64,000 bases of DNA from Thelephora terrestris. Lineage: Eukaryota; Basidiomycota; Agaricomycetes; Thelephorales; Thelephoraceae. Where the stretch lies: the NCBI GenBank assembly GCA_015956445.1, contig WIUZ02000017.1:1-64000 (forward strand). Reading direction: 5' to 3'. Positions within the stretch are counted from its first letter, which is position 1. Each line of letters opens with the position of its first letter. Shown here in pieces: positions 1 through 10,495 of this stretch. The notes under the pieces were generated by a model. That model was given only the letters and a program-made list of their open reading frames with translations. It was not told where the DNA came from and did no database searches. The translations under genes and the position numbers were made by a program.

Positions 1-1000
1 CGTCGGCGTACTCCAACTCGAACGGAACATCGGCAGTCCCCTGACCAACCAATTTGGGACCCTCCTTGCAGTTACAGGTTTTGTCCTGCAAGGACTCGAC
101 CTGCGCTGTCAACACAGCCACCACGTTCTCGAGTTCTTCGGTCTAGGAAATGTCAGCTTCCATCATTCTAAACAATGATGAAAGCGGCATTACCCTTTCA
201 TCCCTTCTGGCCAACGCTCCCTTGATGTTGTTGTCCCGAACCTTCAACCCTGCGATCAACTCTTGATGGTTGGCGACCATTGCCTCCAACGCCTCGTTAG
301 TTCCCTGCTGGAAGGCGGCCAAGGTCTCCTTCATCTGAAGACCCTCCGCCGACAAACGAAGGACGTCTGCCTTCGCTTCCTTCACCTCACGCTCCAAACG
401 TTCCACCTAGGCAGTTTGATTATTCGAGAGTCATACTCGAATATTCAAACGGAGAACCTACCTTGCTCTCTCCCTCCCGAACGAGCGACCACAGCAACGA
501 CGTGGCGGCGGTGGCATGGCGAACAGCTCGAGGAACGGTTGCTCCGTGCTCCAACAGGTCCTGATCGTAGATTCCCCTCTGAAGGGTGTACCAGAGCTCC
601 TTCTTGATCGGATGCTCCAGTTCCCCGAACCTACCCCTCATCCGGAAGGCCACCTTCTCGGCGATGATCGTACGGACCCAGAGCTCATCGTCCCAGGTCA
701 ACCCCACCAAATGAGGCATCGTCTCCCTGAGACGTTCGGCGTCCACTTCCGTGACGACCTCCAAGATCTAGAAGCCGTTAGCTGGACATCAACGCCCAAA
801 AGAACGTAACCTCTACCTAGAGGAAGGCGTTAGGGCTAGCAAACAAAAGCTCTAGCTCTCCCCCATACCTGGTCATCCGTGGTATAGGGAGTCCCCGCTG
901 CACAGGCGTAGGACTTGCGAGCGGCGGCACGACGGTCGATGCGAGAGATGGTGGAGATACCATTGGCGACTTTGTAGGTATGGTTGTTGGGGAAGGACAT
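1..1000 (-). CDS. Coiled-coil protein of unknown function, 3' end beyond the left edge
   Basis: I do not recognise the family. The start codon is at 1000 and four exons can be read (1000-869, 767-462, 406-194, 142-1), joined by GT-AG introns of 101, 55 and 51 nt, all in phase 0. Splicing restores one open frame of about 264 residues that is still open at the window edge. The N-terminal 45 residues are basic, residues 46-146 form a compact domain with acidic and aromatic positions (a LTWDDELWVRTII stretch), and from about residue 147 there is a long charged heptad-like region typical of a coiled coil, followed by a short Cys pair (CNC). Clean phase across three introns argues for a real gene rather than a decayed one. 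It lies beside repeat-rich DNA, so a lineage-specific or mobile-element-linked protein is possible. Confidence 0.6.
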
Positions 1001-2489
1001 GTTTTGGTAAGATGATGGGGAAGTTGTTGGTGTTGCTGATCAAGGATGGCTCCAAGAAGACGTCCTTCTTATAGCCTAGATCGGTGATCCTTCACGTGAC
1101 CTACCTCGACGAACCTCATTGGTCCGGGTCACATCAACTTCCGCCCCTGTACCATCATCGTTGGCTTACTACATCAAGCTGACACCTCGGCCCGCGGGAC
1201 GGCCTTGGAAGAACTTCGTTCCGGAACGCCTAGAACGCGCGCGCACTAAAAATAGGTCTCAAGACCCTGATGACCCCTTTATGACATCACGAACCCCTTT
1301 TACGACCCCTCATGACTTTACGATTATGATCAACTCTGGACCCTGATCACACACGTGGACAGTCACATCACAGTCTCCTAACCGGAGGAAGGAATCGCCG
1401 TTATTCGGAGGGAGTGCCTTAGACTCCTTTTTGTTTAGCCCAGCGAATGTGGAGTAGCCGTTAGCGTGAAACGCCGGCGAATCTGTAATCCCTCATGTCC
1501 CATGAGTCTAGGCCCGACCTCCTCATGTTCGGACGTACGTTGAGGTTGCCACTAGTCCGTGATGCTGTTACCGCCTACAGACAACAAGGGATGTTGAATG
1601 TCTCTACTCCCGAATCCAGCTGGCAGAGGCCATGTAAAGGGAGATTGACACCTGGCCCTTGGGTGAGATCCCCAGGTACGAACTTTCACGACCCCATGCC
1701 CCTAATTCTTTTAGGACTAGTGTTATCTTTACCTCTATGTTTCATGAAGACATTTCTTATCTCTTATGCAATCCTTCACACGCTAGTAAGGCCCTTTGTC
1801 CTTTATTCTCCCACGCGTCACCTTTGTTCGCTTCCCTTACTTAGCGTTCTCACACTCCTTATCTCCCTTTGTTCTGGCTTGATAACGGGTATATTAGGGT
1901 ATTGACGTCATGGCCACTCCTGTAGTATAAGTAGCAACTGTGGCTGTATCGTAGTACCTTAGTTTTGTTACCTCAGGAAATCCTCTGCCCTTCTCAGCCC
2001 AGTTGCAGTTAAGGACAAGTCAGAGTTTCTTGTTTGATCCAAGACACCCCCCCCCATCTGCTCTCCCTCCCGCTCTGCGCGTCAACTGCGCCTCGTAACT
2101 ATAGACTCCCCGCAGTCATATTAGAACACCTTGAGCGTCCAGTCGATCATCTGGTGGAGTCATCAATCCTGCTGTAGGGATCAACCCTTGCTTGTTAAAC
2201 CGAACGAAGTACGGTTTAGGTTGGGTTTCTCTTTAGGATTTCGACCTGACTTGTAGTGACCTCGGACAACCTACCGGAAGAATAGAGACGTGATCGTTCT
2301 CTCACAAGCTAGTTAGACTAGTGAGTACTCTGCGGAGTCGGCTCAGTGAACTGGTAGTTGTTGGGGTAGAGTGGCCCTGACAACTCTCGGGCTCAGGCTC
2401 AGGCAGAGGAAAAACTGGGCCCGTTTCTGGGGACGTTTCACGCTCAGGAATAACTTCTATAAGAGTCTGAGTACCCTACATGAATTGTT
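1001..2489. other. Intergenic, no gene assigned
   Basis: About 1.5 kb upstream of the coiled-coil gene. Short open frames occur in several frames but none has codon continuity, splice logic or a recognisable motif. A C-run followed by a pyrimidine-rich tract lies near 2046-2075. I see no supported terminal repeat. Confidence 0.4.
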
Positions 2490-2837
2490 TTATGAGTATC
2501 GTACTTTTGAGGCGCATATATGCAGTGTGGGCGTGCTTACCGAGCCCGACCCCGCGGCTCGCTTAGCTGGATGCGGGGTAACTTCGACTTCTTCGACTTC
2601 CAGACGACGTCGCTTCCGTGTATTGCTTCTAGGACGAGGGAGAGAGTCCTGGATTGCGGCTATCCTATCAAATGCTAGGGTCTGTTCGGCCGTGAGGGGG
2701 GCGTATTTGGATTTCTTTCCACCAGGGTTATGCCGATACCACGTCCTTTGCGGGACGACCTTTCCTTCAGGTAAATATTGCGTACACCTTGCACACATAC
2801 AAGTGAGCCGAGGGGGGTCGGATTTGGGAGGATCCAT
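2490..2837 (-). mobile_element. N-terminal fragment resembling an agaricomycete CACTA-like DNA-transposon protein
   Basis: A 115-codon frame starts with ATG at 2837. Residues 10-50 hold a C-x-C-x2-C pattern, then TWYRH followed by NPGGK, and a basic nuclear-signal-like stretch (RKRRR) near residue 85. This layout recalls the N-terminal zinc-binding segment of proteins encoded by CACTA-like (Plavaka/En-Spm related) elements of mushrooms. A possible splice donor follows the last codons, but no downstream transposase domain is visible in the window, so it is a fragment or a solo exon. The family call comes from memory of the motif only. Confidence 0.35.
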
Positions 2838-3498
2838 TGGGGGGAACAGGCCGGATCACGCGTAAGTGCAAGGTCGTCGGAGGACTTGAGAGAAAAAAAC
2901 TTGAACAAATTTTACATTGATTCATACGAGCTACGACAACGACGTGGACACATGCTATCTACTCTGTTAATCTATGTTGAACTTGACGCGGACTCATTAA
3001 GGACTCGCGATCTGGCTTGAGCCGGATCGCGCGGCCTAGACCTTCTCACGTGAGATAGATCCGGCTCGCTCCGCGTCACTCCCGCTAGCTCCTGCTGGAT
3101 CAAATTCTGTCCGGGGTTGAGGATCAGATCCCTCAGAGTCAGTGGGAAGTTCAATGAGCCTCACGCTCTGCCACATGCCACTCATCTTGAGTCCGTCCCA
3201 CCTCGAACAATGGCTTCCACTGTCGTACCGCCGACCAAATCCTACCAAATCCCGTTAAACGTCGGCTCTGAGTAGCCCATGTACGCATTATCCCCGCGGA
3301 AAACTGGTACTTACGGTATTATGCTGTATTATGGGTCCTGTGCTGACGGTCTAGTGGCTAGAAATGGCAAAAGGACGGCCCCGGCATGCTGCCGGGCTAT
3401 ATCATCACCATTATCTCGGCCGTATAATATGAGAGGACTCTTGTAGGTCAACCCAACACCCAGTACACAACCCGACTCTTCCCGTGCCGTTTTACCCC

Positions 3499-4353
3499 AT
3501 GGATTACCTTGTGCGCGGCTTTGGTTCCCTAATTCGCAACGTAGTTCATCCCGTTTCTCGCCCGTATGCTGCCTCTCAACTAATCACTTCTTTATCGTTT
3601 GCGTTTTAGCTTGTCGCCCGAATCACAGCGTCTCCCTTGGGAACGGGGCTCGTGGAGAAATAGCAAATCGACGGTGCGACATTCTCGGGTGGGACCCTAT
3701 GCTGGCTTTCTCTCTGACCCCTTCGCTGTAGATCTCTCACTTTACTTTGATACCAAGATGACAACATGCAAAGCGCTGGACGATTTGCAAGGCCTTTTTT
3801 GGCTGACGAGATTGGAGGTGCAGGCGCCACGTTTAGAATTGGATGATTGGCAACGTATGGTGGCTGTGCAGGCTCTTTCCGGAGCAGTAATCCAAATGTC
3901 ACTGCTCGCCTACCTGTCCCTCCCGGAGAACCTCCTGACGAAAAACTTCCTGTCCCACATATCCATTCTCCCTCGACTGGAAACATTGGTCGTTTTTCCC
4001 GCTCCACTGGCGGACGACTTGTTGGGAGAGGGATCCCACGGGTTCGGGTCTCTCCGGTCCCAAACTAAAAACTCCTCCTGCGCTTCTTACTTTACCCGCT
4101 TCAAGACCTGGAAGCCCTCAAAGTGGGAAACCTGGGCCACAATTCCCCTCGATTGATAGCCCGCAGCCTTACAGGTCTGCGACGGCTAGACATCGAAGGC
4201 CCGAGTTTTAATCCCCCGGTATTATTTGTGCTTGGGGCTTGCTTCCAATTGGAAGCGATTACAATACGCACCCACCATCCATTGGGAATGAATGGCTCGG
4301 ATCTTCATCGGTTCCGAGCAGTGTTCCGGAATCTTCACTCTCTTTCTATTTAG
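3499..4353 (+). pseudogene. Broken LRR protein gene, paralogue of the minus-strand gene at 39.7-40.6 kb
   Basis: The translation follows the intact paralogue at 39659-40552 along its whole length. The N-terminus starts at 3499 (MDYLVRGFGSLIRNVV against MKSIVHGLNSLIRNVI), and the LRR-like middle includes LSGAVIQMSLLAYLSL. The C-terminal part (DIEGPSFNPPVLFVLGACF) lies in a different frame. In-frame stops interrupt the segment around 3590-3760 and a frameshift lies near 4060, so no single product can be made. The gene order (LRR gene, then RAI1-like gene on the same strand) matches the right-hand cluster. Being a host-gene copy, it is best read as a decayed duplicate. Confidence 0.7.
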
Positions 4354-4995
4354 TAGGAGGTCATGTCGTATGTTTCCCACTTGGTTCGCTACCAAGACCA
4401 TTGGACTTTGTGTTTACGGTAGTATTATTGAAAGACCCTTCAGTTTTGAAACACTTTTCTTCAGGGTAGGGTAAGGGAGAGGATTTGTAGGGCCGCGCCG
4501 CGAGCCTTGCCCCGTGCTCCTGGTTTTTCTGGCCGCGAGACGGGTGCAAGCTTGGATGCGGCAGCAGTTCAAGCTAGCCCTTCAACCTTTTCCGTCGTTG
4601 TCGCGTCTTCGGGTGGGCGATGAGGCCTGAGGTTCAAGACGAAGGGAGCGAAGGCAATGCCTCGACACGATGGAGAATATGCCATAGCCGCGTAGACATA
4701 AAATCGTGGGAAGTCCAAGGACCCACACTGGTTCCACCACGAGGCGATTTGCATCTCGACCGACCTCGGACGACGGCTCTCTTGTGCTGTCGACCAGACC
4801 CGTCCAAACCCCAACCCAAAGAAGCTCAGCCATGCGCTATTCCCCCCGAAATTTGACGCCTACAAAGTTGTGACCCTGCGCTGGCAGTCGGGCGGCCAAA
4901 AATGGCAAGGGAATGAATGTTGTCGGCTGACTGCCAGGGTTATACCATAACCCTCATCCCAGCCGGGCGTGTGTGAGAGAGGGCCCTTGTGAGCG

Positions 4996-5096
4996 AAGGC
5001 TCAAGTCTCGGTTCCCCGGAAATATCTGCGCTCCAGGCTCGCTTCTTGCGAGAAGGAACCAAAATGCGTACCCGCCATCCATCGCCGTTGCACTGA
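4996..5096 (+). pseudogene. LRR gene C-terminal remnant, first tandem unit
   Basis: The plus-strand reading gives SSLGSPEISALQARFL, which aligns with GPSFGPPEIFALGACF of the intact LRR gene at 39.7-40.6 kb. Only about 30 codons remain, and no upstream LRR sequence is visible in this unit. It sits about 540 bp before the RAI1-like start codon, the same relative place as in the second unit. Confidence 0.5.
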
Positions 5097-5634
5097 GGAC
5101 GACCAAAAAGCGCCTGAAGGTTTGCTAGTATAAAGCTCTCCGAGGGTCAAAACTTGGGATTGTTTGTGCTCCGCCACGCGGGGTGTATTCACAGCCATCT
5201 ACCCAACTCTCGGCTCTGCCATACAACACCATCCCAAACAAACGGGTCCCAGCGCATATCATACTCAATGGCTATTGCCCCAATGATGGGTCCACTCACC
5301 GCACTTCTACCTGGACGTGCCTTTCGATGAGCTGTCGAAATCTGTCGAGCGTCCCTCCACTTGTCTAACTGATGAACCCCGCAGCAAACGAGTCATAGTG
5401 ATATTGACACGTCCGGCGCGGGTTCAGTCCCTCACCTATATCATCGCCACCACACTGAACTGCGCCGTGCAACCCAATACCACGTCCTTGCGCATGGCTT
5501 GAGATTTTCGGTGTGCATAGTCCTCCGCATGTCCTACCGAGCTTACCTGCCTCGTTCAATTGCCAACTCCAGACTATAAATCCAGAAATTTTGTCCCAGT
5601 CATGAGCTCTCTCACCCACCCCACCCTCTCCAGA

Positions 5635-6861
5635 ATGAGCTTGCCACACTTCCTTGGAAACTTTGCTACCCCTGCACGCCTCGACAAGCGAGTTATTGGT
5701 CCTTCACAGCAGATCGCGTACTACTCTCTCTTCCCAGGACCGACACATAGATACAGGTATCAATCTCGGGATGCCCTGAAACTGTACTCGCCTCCCACCG
5801 TCCCGTTTCCGTTAGTCGTGGCACCACCAGACAGAGACAGGGCTGCCTGGTCAAACCAATGCAATTACCTCGATTCTCTCCCACAACCAGGGGTGCAACC
5901 CATCATAGCTTCTTGCCTACGAGCTGGTTGCACAGCCGATCTGGCCGAGGCAGATGTGATTGCGAATAGAGGCACTCTGGTGGAGTGCGTTCGCTCTCTG
6001 GCCTTGCTATCCTCAGCTAACCCCATTCGATACAGCCTGGCAATGGGCAAGGAGGAAGAATATGGTGTTTCCTTTGTGGATAGGAAGCTGCGTATTCTCG
6101 GGAAGTCCTTTGTAATCCAGGATAGGTTAGTTCTTCGAATCACACGCCCATACCATCGCTTATCACTAACTCTTAGCGGACGATACTACCGGTATTTCCC
6201 ACCCTCGATTCTTGTCTCCGCGAGTTCTGCATTAACATGACCCTTAGCGATTGCTTCGAAAATGTGGGCACACGTCCAATGACGAAGAGACCCCGTGGCA
6301 TATTCTTTAGTGTCGTCCGCAGGAAGATCGGCAACCACGACGTCATCATGTCTGGCGAAGTAGACTGTTCTTCGAGTACGGATCTCAATTAGTCGATCGA
6401 TTGACGACGAGCTGTTGACTCTTATTCTTCAAGGCACGGACAACCAACCCAATATGAAGGATTACATTGGACTAAATACAATCAAGGTGCCCGAACAATG
6501 GCCCCGCCCCGAGGGTGGCGACTCATATTCCAAGTGGTACCTGCAGTCCTACTTGCTTGGCGTCCCGACGCTGCAGATAGGGTACCGGAACTATAAGAAT
6601 CATGTCTTCCATATCATTCGGAAGCCCGCCAAGGAATTTCTTCCAGAATTGCAGATTTACACCCCAATGTTCGACCCTGCTGTTGATATGGGGCGGGTCC
6701 ACGCTATCTTGTCCGCGCTTTCGGCATACTTCCGTGCCCTTGGACCATCTGTTTCCGCTACAGATAGATTTGTGCTCCGGGTTGGCGCCAATGGGGACGC
6801 ATATATCGCCGCACCCAAGACTCTTCGAACTCGGCGGCCCCGCGACCGTCGGGCTCCATAA
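5635..6861 (+). CDS. RAI1/DXO-family protein, copy A (probable pseudoenzyme)
   Basis: RAI1/DXO enzymes remove faulty 5' caps or pyrophosphate from RNA and trim it. Exons are 5635-5984, 6036-6125, 6177-6191, 6248-6375 and 6434-6861, giving 336 residues. The 15-nt third exon restores the RYYRDCFE segment that stands in for the family's GYKFE motif. Visible motifs are N-R-G near residue 113, E156, E189-V-D191 (SGEVDC) and KWYLQSYLLGVP followed by GYRN. The expected E-h-K motif reads G207-L-N209 (YIGLNTIK), so two catalytic positions are lost, which would predict little or no nuclease activity. All five exons stay in phase, so a protein can still be made. An alternative in-frame ATG lies at 5602, but only the 5635 start is conserved in all paralogues. 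It is the first of a tandem pair and follows an LRR remnant. Confidence 0.85.
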
Positions 6862-7228
6862 TGTACCTTGTAACGTATACGGACTTCCCCCATATCGCTC
6901 GTGGAATGGACCTGTTTTGTGCATTCTACCGCGTGGCTCCTTAATTTACTTTGTGTAAAGTCCAGTATGACTCGAACCGTACTTCATGTTCTACTGACGC
7001 TAGGCTGAGGGACCTCGGCCCAGTATAATGATACCTCTGAATAACAAGTGCTTTGCTACCGGATGCCTCGCATGCAAGCTAAACCTTCGACCCTTTTCTT
7101 CGTTTCGCGTCTTTAGGTGGGCGAAGAGGTTCTAGACGAAGGGAGCGAAGGCAATGCCTCGACGCGATGAGGAATATGTAGTCGCGTACTATGCACAAGA
7201 TCATCGTGGGAAGTCCAAGGACCACGAG

Positions 7229-7419
7229 CATCAGGAAAAGAGGCACCAGCTTATTTGATTACTGTGATTATTTGATCTTGTTTATGACAGCTCCCCGCCA
7301 TTTAGAACCCTCCGGATCTCGTCATTTTTGACCTAGATTATTTAATCACAAATAACCGAGAACAAGGTGAAATAAGGCGAAATAATCAGTAAAACAGGGG
7401 GCTGCCACGTTTGTTGATG
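7229..7419. mobile_element. 191-bp AT-rich insertion with weak inverted ends (MITE-like)
   Basis: Comparing the two tandem units shows this block only in the second. The flanks CACGAG and AGGCGAT join as CACGAGGCGAT in the first unit. The block begins CATCAGGAAAAG and ends with a sequence whose reverse complement is CATCAACAAACG, so the outer ends are short imperfect inverted repeats. The dinucleotide AG appears at both junctions and could be a target duplication. Inside are mirrored ATTATTT/AAATAAT tracts. There is no coding capacity. The superfamily is not identifiable. Confidence 0.5.
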
Positions 7420-7642
7420 AGGCGATCATCCGGTGACCCACCTCGGACGACGGCTTTCTTGTGCCGTCGGCCAAACCTGCCCAAACCCCAACCCAAAGAA
7501 GCTCAGCCATGAGCTATTCCCCCCGAATTCCACACCTACGAAGTTGTGACCTTGTACTGGCAGTCGGGCGGCCAAAAATGGCAAGGGAGTGAATGTTGTC
7601 GGCTGACTACCAGGTTTATACCATCATCCCAGCCGTGCGTGT

Positions 7643-7822
7643 GTGAGGGCTCTCCTGAGCGAAGGCTCGAGCCTTGGTTCCCCGGAAATATCTGAGCTCG
7701 GGGTCTGCTTTCTGCTGGAAGCAGCAACAAAAATTCGTACATGCCATTCATTGGGGTTGGAACTCCATCTTTTCCGGGCGATGTTCCATAATCTTCCGAG
7801 TCGTCCCTTTTGTGGCCGCCCT
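7643..7822 (+). pseudogene. LRR gene C-terminal remnant, second tandem unit
   Basis: The plus-strand reading SLGSPEISELGVCFLLEAA, continuing to LHLFRAMFHNL, aligns with the last 60 residues of the intact LRR gene (FGPPEIFALGACFRLE and LHRFRAMFQNL). No upstream LRR part is present. It lies about 770 bp before the RAI1-like copy B, repeating the LRR-then-RAI1 arrangement. Confidence 0.6.
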
Positions 7823-8590
7823 AAAAACTCCCGCGCCACAAATTCGGAGAGCGAATCCACTCGCTGTACTTTATTTTCGATCAGTTCTCTCGATTACCAT
7901 TGGTATGAGTTCTTCCTTTCAGGAATGGAAAGACACCTGAACTAAGCGAGGTTCCATCTCAATGTACCTGGGATCATCGATTCGCAAGTCTCTCGGGAGA
8001 GTCGGTGCGTATCGTCAGTAAAAACCCAGTACCAACGATGATTTTTTGGCGCTAAAGTGCGTCGGCGCTAGACTGAGGAAAACCAAACAACGCCTGGGGA
8101 TTTGCTAGTACAAGCCTCTCCAAGGGTCAAAACCTGGGGTTGTTTGTGCTCTGCCATGCGGGGCATGTTTACAGCCATTGACCCGACCCTCGGCTCTGCG
8201 ATATAGTACCATCCCAGACAAACGGGTCCCAACGGGTCCTATACTCAATGGGCGTGCCCGAACGATGGGTCCACTCGCCGCACTTATACCTGGACGCGCC
8301 TTTCGATAAGCTATCGACAGTTGTTGAGCGTCCCTCCGCTTGTCTAACGGACGCACCCCGCAGCAAACTGATAGTGGTATTGACCCTCGCCTATATCATC
8401 GCCACCACGCTGAACTGCGCCTTGCAACCCCAAACCACGTCCTTGCGCATGGCTTGAGATTTTCGGTGTGCATAGTCCTCCGCATGTCCTACCGAGCTTA
8501 CCTGCCTCGTTCCATTGCCAACTCCAGACTATAAATCCAGCAAGCTTGTCCTAGTCATGACCTCTCTCACCCCACCTCACCCTCACCAGA

Positions 8591-9825
8591 ATGAGCTCGT
8601 CACATACCCTTGGAAATTTTGCTACCTCTAAACCCCTCAAGCAAACTATCAGTGCTCCAAAGCAGATTGCGTACTTCTCTCACTTCCCAGGACCGACACC
8701 GGACGGATGTTCTGATCAATCTCGGAGTGCCCTAAAATTGTATTCGCCTCCCACCACTCCATTCCAATTACTCGTGGCACCACCAGACAGAGACAGCGCT
8801 GACCTGTCAAACCAACGCGGTCACCTCGATTATATCCCACTGCAATCCATCATAACTGCTTGCCGACGAGCTGGTCGCACAGCCGATCTGGCTGAGGCAG
8901 ATGTGATCACGAACAGAAGCACCCTGGTGGAGTAAGTTTGCTCTCTGGCCTTGCTAACTTCGGCTAACCCCATTCGATACAGCCTGGCAATGGGCAAGAG
9001 TGGCGAATATGGCGTTACCTTTGTGGAAGGTAAGCTGTTTATTCTCCGGAAGTCCTTGGAACTCTGGGATAGGTTAGTTCTTCACCGAGTCACACGCCCC
9101 TACCGTTACTTATCACCAAATCATAGCGAACGGTATTTCCCACCCTCGATTCTTGTTTCCACGAGTTCTGCTCTGACATGATCATTAGTGATTGCTTCGA
9201 GAGGGCATGCGCACGTCTAATGACGGAGAAACCCCATGGCGTATTCTTCAGCGTCGTCCGCAGGAAGATAGGCGACTACGACGTAATCATGGCTGGCGAA
9301 GTAGACTGTTCGTCGAGTACGGATCCGATTCATCGATCGATTGACGATAACCTATTGACTCTTATTCCTTAAGGCACGGACAAAAAACCCAAAACGAAGG
9401 ACTACATTGGACTAGAGACACTCAAGGTGCCCCAACAATGGCAGAGTCAATACGATCCTGATTCGGACGTCACGTCAAATCCCGATTGTGTTGTGTTATA
9501 TCCCAAGTGGTACCTGCAATCCTACCTGCTTGGCGTCCCGACGCTGCAGATAGGGTACCGTAACTGCAACAATGCGGTTTTCGATATCGTTCGGAGGCCC
9601 GTCAAGCACTTTCTTTCAGAGGTACAGATTCACGCCCCAATGTTCAACCTTGCTGTCGATCTGGGGCGGCTCCATGGTATCTTGTCCGCGCTTTCGGCGT
9701 ACTTCCGTACCCTTGGGCGATCCTTTCCCGCGAATGCTAGATTTGTACTCGAGGTTGACGTCAACGGGAACGCAAACATAATCCTACGCGAGACTCGTCG
9801 AACTCGGCGGTCCGACTACCGTTAG
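8591..9825 (+). CDS. RAI1/DXO-family protein, copy B (probable pseudoenzyme)
   Basis: Exons by alignment with copies A and C are 8591-8931, 8983-9072, 9127-9132, 9189-9316 and 9374-9825, giving 338 residues. The third exon has shrunk from 15 to 6 nt, removing the two tyrosines before the DCFE motif. E150 and E183-V-D185 (AGEVDC) are kept. The E-h-K motif reads G201-L-E203 (YIGLETLK), and the R-G pair is R-S. KWYLQSYLLGVP and GYRN remain. The protein is therefore predicted to lack normal catalysis. A 6-nt exon is close to the lower limit for splicing, so the true transcript may skip it or retain an intron, and the gene may be decaying. An upstream ATG at 8558 is out of frame, supporting 8591. 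Confidence 0.75.
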
Positions 9826-10015
9826 GTTCCACAATGTACCTTGTAACGTATACGTACTTCCATCATATCGCTCGTGCAATGGACCTGTGTTGTAAATTGT
9901 ACCACGTTGCTTGTTTGTTTACTTCGTGTAAAGTTCAACAGCGAATAATACGTGCTTTACTACTGGATGCCTAGCATGACCGTATTGTGTGTACAGGCGC
10001 GGAGCTGTGCCTGCT

Positions 10016-10115
10016 GTTGTTAAAGAGCAGTTTTCACACCTACTATATGCTCTTTTGGAGAGAACACCTCGCCCGTCTCTGGCACCCGCGATCCGAGTCG
10101 CCGATTGTGTTCGAA
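10016..10115 (+). pseudogene. RAI1-like gene fragment, closest to copy D
   Basis: The plus-strand frame reads LLERTPRPSLAPAIRVADCV, matching ARLERVPRPSLVPVIAACV of the tailed copy D at 35.6-37.2 kb. The frame loses similarity after about 30 codons and no other RAI1 motif follows. Position and strand agree with an inverted equivalent of the right-hand cluster, where copy D follows copy C. Confidence 0.5.
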
Positions 10116-10327
10116 CCCAACGGTACTCGATGCACTCAGGGAGCTGGGTTTTGGGAAAGTTAGAGAAGCAGGCATCTGTCTGTGCATCGAAGAAGCCGCA
10201 GTGCTGGACAGGAAGGAGTTCAAGATTGTTATCGCTACACATAAGGTTCTTTCTAGTTAATACATCGAGGATAGGTCAATCGTAAAAGTAAGGCTGTAAG
10301 GTAGTGGAAGAGGATACGGAAGACATA

Positions 10328-10345
10328 TGACGCGACGTCGCGTCA
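10328..10345. promoter_or_regulatory. 18-bp perfect palindrome with ACGT core
   Basis: TGACGCGACGTCGCGTCA reads the same on both strands. It holds a CRE-like ACGT core framed by TGACG half sites and lies 150 bp past the stop codon of the CON-6-like gene. A bZIP binding site is the natural reading; function is inferred only. Confidence 0.4.
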
Positions 10346-10495
10346 AACACATGCGAATTAGATTGTGGGTTACAGCGAAACCGGTGACCTGGGCCACCAA
10401 ATCATGTCGTATACAGGGCGTCCGGTGATTAAGATCAAGAATCGGGTAACGGGCCAAACATGGAAAGGCTCAGAGCCTCAAGGCCCCCGAAAGTC

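Larger units (their letters stand above)
4570..9980. repeat. Diverged tandem duplication, two units (about 4570-7075 and 7076-9980)
   Basis: Both units open with matching text (a GTGGGCGA run at 4612 and 7117, then GACGAAGGGAGCGAAGGCAATG). Both carry an LRR C-terminal remnant, share a block around 5105-5575 and 8095-8535 upstream of the RAI1-like start codon, contain a RAI1-like gene, and end with a shared 3' tract (ATGTACCTTGTAACGTATACG at 6861 and 9834). The second unit is longer mainly because of a 191-bp insertion at 7229-7419. Divergence is substantial in both coding and non-coding parts, so the duplication is not recent. Confidence 0.8.

Noticed and set aside
2251-2258. CACTACAA on the minus strand as a CACTA terminal repeat
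   Set aside because: An 8-mer with no matching inverted partner found on the other side; chance is likely.
1001-2370. Possible long terminal repeat beside the left-edge gene
   Set aside because: No second copy, primer-binding site or polyprotein motif was seen, so I name no element.
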